DNA from: Agelas oroides
Taxonomy: Eukaryota > Porifera > Demospongiae > Agelasida > Agelasidae
Length of the DNA: 64,000 nucleotides
Reading direction: 5' to 3'
Assembly (NCBI GenBank): GCA_949130485.1
Contig: OX422189.1
Location: forward strand, 1,993,720-2,057,719
Below the pieces are notes generated by a model. It saw only the letters and a list, made by a program, of their open reading frames with translations, did not search any database and was not told where the DNA came from. Positions 28,420 through 39,625 of this stretch are shown here, in pieces. Positions within the stretch are counted from its first letter, which is position 1, and each line of letters opens with the position of its first letter. The position numbers and the translations under genes were made by a program.

Positions 28420-28819
28420 TTGATCGACCAGACTCTACCTCACTCTACCACACTCTACCCCGACTCTACCTCACTCTACAGCACTCTACCCTGGCTCGAA
28501 CCGACTCTACCTCACTCTACGACACTCTACCCTTGCTCGTCCCTACTCTACCTCACTCTACCACCCTCTACCCTACCTCGACTGGTCTCTACCTCGTTCT
28601 ACCACACTCTACCCCGACTCTACCTCACTCTACCACACTGTACCACACCATACCCTGGCTCGACCCGACTCTACCTCACTCTACCACCCTCTACCCCGAC
28701 TCTACCTCACTCTACTACACTCTACCACACTCTACCCGGGATCGACCCGACTCTCCCTCACTCTACCACACTCTACCCTTCCTCGACCCGACTCTACCTC
28801 ACTCTACCACACTCTACCC
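28420..28819 (+). repeat. 400-bp HOR variant, copy 2
   Basis: Same monomer order as 24771-25170, including the rare TCGTCCCTACTC and TCGACTGGTCTC monomers. Its presence inside an otherwise regular 420-bp run, together with downstream matches at the same 3,649-bp offset (25171 with 28820; 25591 with 29240), shows that a multi-unit block was copied. Confidence 0.87.
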
Positions 28820-29239
28820 TTGATTGACCACACTCTACCTCACTCTACCACACTCTACCCCTACTCTACCTCACTCTACAACACTCTACCCTGGCTCAAA
28901 CCGACTCTACCTCACTCTACGACACTCTACTCTTGCTCGACCCTACCCTACCTCACTCTACCACCCTCTACCCTGGCTAGACCCGACTGTACCTCACTCT
29001 ACCACACACTACCCCGATTCTACCTCACTCTACCACACTCTACCCTGGTTCGACCTGACTCTACCTCACTCTACCACACTCTACCCTGACTCTACCTCAC
29101 TCTACCACACTCTACCCTTGCTCGACCAGACTCTACCTCACTCTACCACCCTCTACCCTGGTCGAACCAACTCTACCTCCCTCTACCACACTCTACCCTA
29201 GCTCGACCCGACTCTCCCTCACTCTACCACACTCTACCC

Positions 29240-30081
29240 TTGATCGACCAGACTCTACCTCACTCTACCACACTCTACCCCGACTCTACCTCACTCTACA
29301 ACACTCTACCCTGGCTCGAACCGACTCTACCTCACTCTACGACACTCTACCCTTGCTCGTCCCTACTCTACCTCACTCTACCACCCTCTACCCTACCTCG
29401 ACCGGTCTCTACCTCGTTCTACCACACTCTACCCCGACTCTACCTCACTCTACCACACTGTACCACACTATACCCTGGCTCGACCCGACTCTACCTCACT
29501 CTACCACCCTCTACCCCGACTCTACCTCACTCTACTACACTCTACCACACTCTACCCGGGATCGACCCGACTCTACCTCACTCTACCACACTCTACACCG
29601 ACTCTACCTCACTCTACCACACTCCTCCCTGGCTCATCGCGACTCTACCTCACTCTACCACACTCTACTCCGTCTCTACCTCATTCTACCACACTCTATC
29701 CTGGCTCGACCCGACTCTACCTCGCTCTACCACACTCTACCCTGGCTACACACTACTCTACCTCGCTCTACCACACTGTACCCTGCCTCGACCGGACTCT
29801 ACCTCCCTCTACCATACTCTACCCCGACTCTACCTCACTCTGCAACACTCTACCCTGGCTCGAACCGACTCTACCTAACTCTAACACACTCTAACCCGAC
29901 TCTACCTCACTCTACCACTCTCTACCCTAGCTCGACCCGACTCTCCATCACTCTACCACACTCTACCATTGCTCGACCAGACTCTACCTCACTCTACTGC
30001 ACTCTATCCCGACTCTACCTCACTCTACAACACCCTACCCTTGCTCGAACCGACTCTACCTCACTCTACCACACTCTACCC
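29240..30081 (+). repeat. 729-bp HOR variant, copy 2, plus 113 bp
   Basis: The 729-bp form runs to 29968 (TTGCTCGACCAG at 29969), followed by 113 bp up to the next CCCTTGATCGACC landmark at 30082. The extra piece is the start of the next unit, cut back to 41+31+41 bp before a fresh unit begins. Confidence 0.85.
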
Positions 30082-30501
30082 TTGATCGACCACACTCTAC
30101 CTCACTCTACCACACTCTACCCCTACTCTACCTCACTCTACAACACTCTACCCTTGCTCAAACCGACTCTACCTCACTCTACGACACTCTACTCTTGCTC
30201 GACCCTACCCTACCTCACTCTACCACCATCTACCCTGGCTAGACCCGACTGTACCTCACTCTATCACACACTACCCCGATTCTACCTCACTCTACCACAC
30301 TCTACCCTGGTTCGACCTGACTCTACCTCACTCTACCACACTCTACCCTGACTCTACCTCACTCTACCACACTCTACCCTTGCTCGACCAGACTCTACCT
30401 CACTCTACCACGCTCTACCCTGGTCGAACCAACTCTACCTCCCTCTACCACACTCTACCCTAGCTCGACCCGACTCTCCCTCACTCTACCACACTCTACC
30501 C

Positions 30502-31230
30502 TTGATCGACCAGACTCTACCTCACTCTACCACACTCTACCCCGACTCTACCTCACTCTACAACACTCTACCCTGGCTCGAACCGACTCTACCTCACTCT
30601 ACGACACTCTACCCTTGCTCGTCCCTACTCTACCTCACTCTACCACCCTCTACCCTACCTCGACCGGTCTCTACCTCATTCTACCACACTCTACCCCGAC
30701 TCTACCTCACTCTACCACACTGTACCACACTATACCCTGCCTCGACCCGACTCTACCTCACTCTACCACCCTCTACCCCGACTCTACCTCACTCTACTAC
30801 ACTCTACCACACTCTACCCGGGATCGACCCGACTCTACCTCACTCTACCACACTCTACACCGACTCTACCTCACTCTACCACACTCCTCCCTGGCTCATC
30901 GCGACTCTACCTCACTCTACCACACTCTACTCCGTCTCTACCTCATTCTACCACACTCTATCCTGGCTCGACCCGACTCTACCTCGCTCTACCACACTCT
31001 ACCCTGGCTAGACACTACTCTACCTCGCTCTACCACACTGTACCCTGCCTCGACCGGACTCTACCTCCCTCTACCATACTCTATCCCGACTCTACCTCAC
31101 TCTGCAACACTCTACCCTGGCTCGAACCGACTCTACCTAACTCTAACACACTCTAATACGACTCTACCTCACTCTACCACTCTCTACCCTAGCTCGACCC
31201 GACTCTCCATCACTCTACCACTCTCTACCC
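30502..31230 (+). repeat. 729-bp HOR variant, copy 3
   Basis: Lies 4,911 bp downstream of copy 1. The same offset holds for 25171 with 30082, 26320 with 31231 and 26740 with 31651, so at least 1.5 kb is repeated collinearly at this distance. Confidence 0.87.
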
Positions 31231-31650
31231 TTGCTCGACCAGACTCTACCTCACTCTACTGCACTCTATCCCGACTCTACCTCACTTTACAACACCCTAC
31301 CCTTGCTCGAACCGACTCTACCTCACTCTACCACACTCTACCCTTGCTCGACCGTACTCTACCTCACTCTACCACTCTCTACCCTACCTCGACCGGTCTC
31401 TACCTCCCTCTACCATACTCACCCCTGGATTGACCTCACTCTACCACACTCTACCCTGGTTCGACCTGACTCTACCTCACTCTACCACACTCTACCCTGA
31501 CTCTACCTCACTCTACCACACTCTACCCTTGCTCGACCAGACTCTACCTCACTCTACCACCCTCTACCCTGGTCGAACCAACTCTACCTCCCTCTACCAC
31601 ACTCTACCCAAGCTCGACCCGACTCTCCCTCACTCTACCACACTCTACCC

Positions 31651-32379
31651 TTGATCGATCAGACTCTACCTCACTCTACCACACTCTACCCCGACTCTAC
31701 CTCACTCTACAACACTCTACCCTGGCTCGAACCGACTCTACCTCACTCTACGACACTCTACCCTTGCTCGACCCTACTCTACCTCACTCTACCACCCTCT
31801 ACCCTACCTCGACCGGTCTCTACCTCCCTCTACCACACTCTAACCCGACTCTACCTCACTCTACCACACTGTACCACACTATACCCTGGCTCGACCCGAC
31901 TCTACCTCACTCTACCACCCTCTACCCCGACTCTACCTCACTCTACTACACTCTACCACACTCTACCCGGGATCGACCCGACTCTACCTCACTCTACCAC
32001 ACTCTATACCGACTCTACCTCACTCTACCACACTCCTCCCTGGCTCATCGCGACTCTACCTCACTCTACCACACTCTACTCCGTCTCTACCTCATTCTAC
32101 CACACTCTACCCTGGCTCGACCCGACTCTACCTCGCTCTACCACACTCTACCCTGACTGGACACTACTCTACCTCGCTCTACCACACTGTACCCTGCCTC
32201 GACCGGACTCTACCTCCCTCTACCATACTCTACCCCGACTCTACCTCACTCTGCAACACTCTACCCTGGCTCGAACCGACTCTACCTAACTCTAACACAC
32301 TCTAACCCGACTCTACCTCACTCTACCACTCTCTACCCTAGCTCGACCCGACTCTTCATCACTCTACCACACTCTACCC
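31651..32379 (+). repeat. 729-bp HOR variant, copy 4
   Basis: Fourth copy of the 729-bp form, with small differences from the others (CTAACCCGACTC near 31851 and TGACTGGACAC near 32155). With 30502-31650 it gives a local period of 1,149 bp (729+420). Confidence 0.85.
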
Positions 32380-32751
32380 TTGCTCGACCAGACTCTACCT
32401 CACTCTACTGCACTCTATCCCGACTCTACCTCACTCTACAACACTCTACCCTTGCTCGAACCGACTCTACCTCACTCTACCACACTCTACCCTTGCTCGA
32501 CCGTACTCTACCTCACTCTACCACCCTCTACCCTACCTCGACCGGTCTCTACCTCCGTCTACCATACTCACCCCTGGATTGACCTCACTGTACCACACTC
32601 TACCCTGACTCGAACCGACTCTACCTCACTCTACCACACTCTACCCAGGCTCGACCCGACTCTACCTCTCTCTACCACACTCTACCCTGGCTCGACCCGA
32701 CTGTACGTCACTCTACCACACACTACCTCGATTCTACCTCAGTCTACCACA

Positions 32752-33295
32752 CTCTACCCTGGCTCGACCCGACTCTACCTCACTCCACCACACTCTACCC
32801 TTCCTAGACACGATTCTACCTCGCTCTACTACACTCTACCCTGGCTAGACCCGACTCTACCTCAGTCTACCACACTCTACCCTGACTCTACCTCATTCTT
32901 CCACACTCTACCCTGCCTCGAACTGACTCTACCTCACTGTACCACACTCTACCCTTGCTCGACCCGACTCTACCTCACTCTACCACCCTCTACCGTGGTT
33001 CAGCCCGACTCTACCTCACTCTACCACACTCTACCCCGACTCTACCTCACTCTACCACACTCTACCCAGCCTCGGCCCGACTCTACCTCACTCTACCACA
33101 GTCTACCCTGGCTCGACCCGACTGTACCTCACTCTACCACACAGTACCCCGACTCTACCTCAGTCTACAACACTCTACCCTGGCTCAAATCGACTCTAAC
33201 TCACTCCACCACACTCTACCCTTGCTAGACCCGACTCTACCTCACTCTATCACACTCTACCCTGACTCTACCTCACTCTACCACACTCTACCCCA
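32752..33295 (+). repeat. 544-bp tandem duplication, copy 1
   Basis: CCCTGGCTCGACCCGACTC with the CTCCACC form starts at 32758 and again at 33302, and further landmarks (32955 and 33499) share the 544-bp offset. The two 145-codon readings from 32955 and 33499 agree along almost their whole length. One substitution seen is ACACGATTC here against ACACGACTC in copy 2. Confidence 0.9.
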
Positions 33296-33860
33296 CTCTA
33301 CCCTGGCTCGACCCGACTCTACCTCACTCCACCACACTCTACCCTTCCTAGACACGACTCTACCTCGCTCTACTACACTCTACCCTGGCTAGACCCGACT
33401 CTACCTCAGTCTACCACACTCTACCCTGACTCTACCTCATTCTTCCACACTCTACCCTGCCTCGAACTGACTCTACCTCACTGTACCACACTCTACCCTT
33501 GCTCGACCCGACTCTACCTCACTCTACCACCCTCTACCGTGGTTCAGCCCGACTCTACCTCACTCTACCACACTCTACCCCGACTCTACCTCACTCTACC
33601 ACACTCTACCCAGCCTCGGCCCGACTCTACCTCACTCTACCACAGTCTACCCTGGCTCGACCCGACTGTACCTCACTCTACCACACAGTACCCCGACTCT
33701 ACCTCAGTCTACAACACTCTACCCTGGCTCAAATCGACTCTAACTCACTCCACCACACTCTACCCTTGCTAGACCCGACTCTACCTCACTCTATCACACT
33801 CTACCCTGACTCTACCTCACTCTACCACACTCTACCCCACTCTACCCTGGCTCGACCCGA
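33296..33860 (+). repeat. 544-bp tandem duplication, copy 2
   Basis: Direct back-to-back copy of 32752-33295. Similarity ends near 33860, where the sequence enters the TGGCTGGACCC and CTGTCTAGACCC monomers. Confidence 0.88.
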
Positions 33861-34680
33861 CTCTACCTCACTCTACCACACTCTACCCTGGCTGGACCCG
33901 ACTCTACCTCACTCTACCACACTCTGCCCTGTCTAGACCCGACTCTACCTCACTCTACCTCACTGTACCCTTGCTCGACCCGACTCTACCTCACTCTACC
34001 ACACTCTACCCTGTCTAGACCCGACTCTACCTCACTCTACCTCACTCTACCCTTGCTCGACCCGACTCTACCTCACTCTACCACCCTCTACCGTGGTTCA
34101 ACCCGACTCTACCTCACACTACCACACTCTACCCCGACTCTACCTCACTCTACCACTTTATACCCAGGCTCGACCCGACTCTACGTCACTCTACCACAGT
34201 CTACCCTGGCTCGACCCGTCTCTACCTCACTCTACCACACAACTCTCTACCCCGACTCTATCCCACTCTACCACACTTAATCCCGACTCTACCTCACTCT
34301 AACACACTCTACCGTGGCTTGACCCGAATTTACCTCACTCTACCACACTCTACCCATTGCTCGACCCGACTCTACCTCACTCTACCACACTCTACCCTGG
34401 CTCGACCCGACTCTACCTCACTCTACCACACTCTACCCCGCCTCTACCTCAATCTACAACACTCTTGCTTCGCTCGACTCGACTCTACCTCACTCTACAT
34501 TACCTTATTCTGTCTCTACCTCACTCTACCACATTCTACCTTGGCTCTACCCGACTCTATCTCACTCCATCACACTCTACCCTTGCTCGACATGACTCTA
34601 CCTCACTCTACCACACTCTACCCTGGCTCAACCCGACTCTACCTCACTCTACCACACTCTACGCTGACTCTACCTCACTC
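33861..34680 (+). repeat. Diverged monomers with 82-bp duplication and a block shared with 39866
   Basis: CCCTGTCTAGACCC is found at 33927 and 34009, an 82-bp (two 41-mer) duplication. The stretch 33888-34160 matches 39866-40138 at a constant offset of 5,978 bp, from CTGGCTGGACCC to CTTTATACCC. The part 34170-34680 carries the CACAACTCTCTACC form and several private variants such as ACATTACCTTATTCTG. Confidence 0.82.
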
Positions 34681-35944
34681 TACCACACTCTACCCTGGCT
34701 CGAACCGACTCTACCTCACTCTACCACACTCTACCCTTCCTCTACCCGACTGTACCTCACTCTACCACCCTCTCCCCTGGTTCGACCCGACTCTATCTCA
34801 CTCTACCACACTCTACCCCGTCTCTACCTTACTCTACCTCACTCTACCCAGGCTCGACCCGACTCTACCTCACTCTAGCACACTCTACCCTGTCTCGACC
34901 CAACTCTACCTCACTCTGCCACACACTACCCCGACTCTACCTCACTCTACCAAACTCTACGCTGGCTCGACCCGACTCTACCTCACTCTACCACACTCTA
35001 CCCTTGGTACACCCTACTCTACCTCACTCTACCACACTCTACCCCGACTCTACCCTCCTCTATCACACTCTACCCCGACTCTACCTCACTCTACCACACT
35101 GTACCACACTATACCCTGGCTTGACACCGACTCTACCTCACTCTATCACACTCCTCCCTGGCTCATCGCGACTCTACCTCACTGTACCACACTCTACCCC
35201 GTCTGTACCTCATTCTACCACACTCTACCCTGGCTCGACCCGACTCTACCTCGCTCTACCACACTCTACCCTGGCTCGACACGACTCTACCTCGCTCTAC
35301 CACACTCTACCCTGCCTCGACCGGACTCTACCTCCCTCTACCACACTCTACCCCGACTCTAACTCACTCTAGAACACTCTACCCTGGCTCGAACCGACTC
35401 TACCTAACTCTACCACACTCTACCCCGACTCTGCCTCACTCTACCACTCTCTACCCTGGCTTGACCCGACTCTACCTTACTCTGCCGCACGCTACCCTAG
35501 CTCGACCCGACTCTCCCACACTCTACCACACTCTACCCTTGCTCAACCCGACTCTACCTCACTCTACCACACTCTACCCCGACTCTACCTCACTCTACAA
35601 CACTCTACCCTGGCTCGAACCGACTCTACCTCACTCTACCACACTCTACCCTACCTCGACTGGTCTCTACCTCCCTCCACCACACTCTACCCTGACTCTA
35701 CCTCACTCTACCACACTGTACCTCACTATACACTGCCTCGACCCGACTCTACCTCACTCTACCATCCTCTACCCCGACTCTACCTCACTCTACCACACTC
35801 TACCACACTCTTCCCGGTATCGACCCGATTCTACCTCACTCTACCACACTCTACACCGACTCTACCTCACTCTACCACACTCCTCCCTGGCTCATCGCGT
35901 CTCTACCTCACTCTACCACACTCTACCCCGTCTCTACCTCATTC
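34681..35944 (+). repeat. Tract H tandem duplication, copy 1 (1,264 bp)
   Basis: Pairs with 35945-37361. The offset is 1,264 bp at the left (35004 and 36268), 1,376 bp in the middle (35461 and 36837) and 1,417 bp at the right (35881 and 37298). This copy lost 112 bp where it reads TGGCTTGACACCGAC (about 35117), and lacks one 41-mer near 35660. Confidence 0.88.
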
Positions 35945-37361
35945 TACCACACTCTACCCTGGCTCGAACCGACTCTACCTCACTCTACCACACTCTACCC
36001 TTCCTCGACCCGACTGTACCTCACTCTACCACCCTCTCTCCTGGTTCGACCCGACTCTATCTCACTCTACCACACTCTACCCCGTCTCTACCTTACTCTA
36101 CCTCACTCTACCCAGGCTCGACCCGACTCTACCTCACTCTAGCACACTCTACCCTGTCTCGACCCAACTCTACCTCACTCTGCCACACACTACCCCGACT
36201 CTACCTCACTCTACCACACTCTACGCTGGCTCGACCCGACTCTACCTCACTCTACCACACTCTACCCTTGGTACACCCTACTCTACCTCACTCTACCACA
36301 CTCTACCCCGACTCTACCCTCCTCTATCACACTCTACCCCGACTCTACCTCACTCTACCACACTGTACCACACTATACCCTGGCTCGACCCGACTCTACC
36401 TCACTCTACCACCCTCTACCCTGACTCTACCTCACTCTACCACACTCTACCACACTCTATCCGGGATCGACCCAACTCTACCTCTCTCTACCACACTCTA
36501 TACCGACTCTACCTCACTCTATCACACTCCTCCCTGGCTCATCGCGACTCTACCTCACTGTACCACACTCTACCCCGTCTGTACCTCATTCTACCACACT
36601 CTACCCTGGCTCGACCCGACTCTACCTCGCTCTACCACACTCTACCCTGGCTCGACACGACTCTACCTCGCTCTACCACACTCTACCCTGCCTCGACCGG
36701 ACTCTACCTCCCTCTACCACACTCTACCCTGACTCTAACTCACTCTAGCACACTCTACCCTGGCTCGAACCGACTCTACCTAACTCTACCACACTCTACC
36801 CCGACTCTGCCTCACTCTACCACTCTCAACCCTGGCTTGACCCGACTCTACCTTACTCTGCCGCACGCTACCCTAGCTCGACCCGACTCTCCCACACTCT
36901 ACCACACTCTACCCTTGCTCAACCCGACTCTACCTCACTCTACCACACTCTACCCCGACTCTACCTCACTCTACAACACTCTACCCTGGCTCGAACCGAC
37001 TCTACCTCACTCTACCACACTCTACCCTTGCTCTACCCTACTCTACCTCACTCTACCACCCTCTACCCTACCTCGACTGGTCTCTACCTCCCTCCACCAC
37101 ACTCTACCCTGACTCTACCTCACTCTACCACACTGTACCTCACTATACACTGCCTCGACCCGACTCTACCTCACTCTACCATCCTCTACCCCGACTCTAC
37201 CTCACTCTACCACACTCTACCACACTCTTCCCGGTATCGACCCGATTCTACCTCACTCTACCACACTCTACACCGACTCTACCTCACTCTACCACACTCC
37301 TCCCTGGCTCATCGCGTCTCTACCTCACTCTACCACACTCTACCCCGTCTCTACCTCATTC
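35945..37361 (+). repeat. Tract H tandem duplication, copy 2 (1,417 bp)
   Basis: Longer copy, 153 bp more than copy 1 (112+41). It keeps the 41-mer CTTGCTCTACCCTACTC (about 37028) and the series of monomers missing at 35117. Sequence is close to the 729-bp form of tract F, sharing the CTCCTCCCTGGCTCATCGC monomer. Confidence 0.88.
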
Positions 37362-38461
37362 TACCAGACTCTACCCTGGCTCGACCCGACTCTACCTCAC
37401 TCTGCCACATCTACTCTAGCTCGACCCGACCCTCCCTCACTCTACCACACTCTACCCTTGCTCGACCCGACTCTACCTCATTCTACCACACTCTACCCCG
37501 ACTCTACCTCACTCTACAACACTCTACCCTGGTTCGAAACGACTCTACCTCACTCTACCACACTCTACCCTAGCTCGACCCTACTCTACCTCACTCTACC
37601 ACCCTCTACCCTACCTCGACCGCTCTGTACCTCCCTCTACCATACTCTCCCCTGGATCGACCTCACTCTACCACACTCTATCCTGGCTCGAACCGACTCT
37701 ACCTCACTCTGCCCCACTCTACCCAGGCTTGACACGACTCTACCTCTCTCTACCACACTCTACCCTGGCTCGACCCGACTGTACCTCACTCTACCACACA
37801 CTACCTGATTCTACCTCACTCTACCACACTCTACCCTGGCTCGAACCAACTACACCTCACTCCACCTCACTCTACCACACCCTACTCTGACTCTACCTCA
37901 CTCTACCACACTCTACCCTGGCTCGACCCGACTCTACCTCACTCTACCACACTCTACCCTGACTCTACCTCATTCTACCAAACTCTACCACAATCTACCC
38001 TTGCTCGACCCGACTCTACTATACTCTACCACCCTCTACCCTGGTTTGACCCGACTCTACCTCACTCTACCACACTGTACCCCGACTCTACCTCACTCTA
38101 CGACACTCTACCCAGGCTCGGCCCGACTCTACCTCACTCTACCGTAGTCTACCCTGGCTCGACCCGACTGTACCTCACTCTACCACACACTACCCCGACT
38201 CTACCTCACTCTACAACACTCTACCCTGTCTCGAATCGACTCTACCTCACTCCACCACACTCTACCCTTCCTTGACACGACTCTACCTCATTCTACTACA
38301 CTCTACCCTGGCTCGACCCGACTCTACCTCACTTTACCACACTCTACCCTGACTCTACCTCATTCTACCAAACTCTACCCTGCCTCGAACTGACTCTACC
38401 TCACTCTACCACACTCTACCCTTGCTCGACCCGACTCTACCTAACTCTACCACCCTCTACC
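37362..38461 (+). repeat. Tract I, left part: monomers with a 421-bp period
   Basis: After diverged tract-F-like monomers (37362-37860) the sequence takes on a unit starting CTGGTTTGACCCG at 38041, repeated at 38462 (421 bp) with GCTCGGCCCGAC and CCGTAGTCTACC as markers (38141 and 38562). It also carries TCGAATCGAC, a CpG-richer variant shared with tract G (TCAAATCGAC). Confidence 0.8.
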
Positions 38462-39026
38462 CTGGTTTGACCCGTCTCTACCTCACTCTACCACACTGTA
38501 CCCCGACTCTACCTCACTCTACGACATTCTACCCAGGCTCGGCCCGACTCTACCTCTCTCTACCGTAGTCTACCCTGGCTCGACCCGACTGTACCTCACT
38601 CTACCACACACAACCCCGACTCTACCTCACTCTACAACACTCTACCCTGGCTCGAATCGACTCTACCTCCCTCCACCACACTCTAACCTTGCTAGACCCG
38701 AGTCTAGCTCACTCTACCGCACTCTACCCTGACTCTACCTCACTCTCCCACAGTCTACCACACTCTACCCTGGCTCGACCCGACTCTACCTCATTCTACC
38801 ACTCTCTACCCCGACTCTACCTCACTCTACCACACTCTACCCTGGCTTGACCCGACTCTAACTCACTCTACCACACTCTACACCGACTCTACCTCACTCT
38901 ACCACACTCTTCCCTGGCTCAACGTGATTCTACCTCACTCTACCACACTGTACCCCGTCTCTACCTCATTCTACCACACTCTACCCTGGCTTGACCTGAC
39001 TCTACCTTACTCTACCACCCTCTACC
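38462..39026 (+). repeat. 565-bp tandem unit, copy 1
   Basis: Landmarks CTGGTTTGACCC (38462), CCGTAGTC (38563) and CTTGCTAGACCCGAG (38688) recur 565 bp later (39027, 39128 and 39253). It contains the CTCAACGTGATTC monomer, which recurs 606 bp downstream. Confidence 0.85.
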
Positions 39027-39625
39027 CTGGTTTGACCCGACTCTACCTCACTCTACCACACTGTACCCCGACTCTACCTCACTCTAAGACATTCTACCCA
39101 GGCTCGGCCCGACTCTACCTCACTCTACCGTAGTCTACCCTGACTCGACCCGACTGTACCTCACTCTACCACACATAACCCCGACTCTACCTCACTCTAC
39201 AACACTCTACCCTGGCTCGAATCGACTCTACCTCACTCCACCACACTCTAAACTTGCTAGACCCGAGTCTACCTCACTCTACCGCACTCTACCCTGACTC
39301 TACCTCACTCTCCCACACTCTACCACACTCTACCCTGGCTCGACCCGACTCTACCTCATTCTACCCCTCTCTACCCCGACTCTACCTCACTCTACAACAC
39401 TCTACCCTGGTTCGAAACGACTCTACCTCACTCTACCACACTCTACCCTAGCTCGACCCGACTCTAACTCACTCTACCACACTCTACATCGACTCTACCT
39501 CACTCTACCACACTCTTCCCTGGCTCAACGTGATTCTACCTCACTCTACCACACTGTACCCCGTCTCTACCTCATTCTACCACACTCTACCCCGGCTTGA
39601 CCTGACTCTACCTCGCTCTACCACA
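39027..39625 (+). repeat. 565-bp tandem unit, copy 2 (one monomer longer)
   Basis: Second copy of 38462-39026 with one added 41-mer (TGGTTCGAAACGAC) near 39400, which raises the offset from 565 to 606 bp (38924 and 39530). Confidence 0.84.

Larger units (their letters stand above)
23592..32751 (+). repeat. Tract F: 420-bp HOR family and derivatives
   Basis: The CCCTTGATCGACC or CCCTTGCTCGACCAG landmark (TTG position) recurs at 23592, 23981, 24473, 25171, 25591, 26320, 26740, 27160, 27580, 28000, 28420, 28820, 29240, 30082, 30502, 31231, 31651 and 32380. The commonest spacing is exactly 420 bp; others are 389, 400, 492, 698, 729 and 842. Each odd length can be written as gain or loss of whole monomers. 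After 32380 the order breaks up and leads into tract G. Confidence 0.92.
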
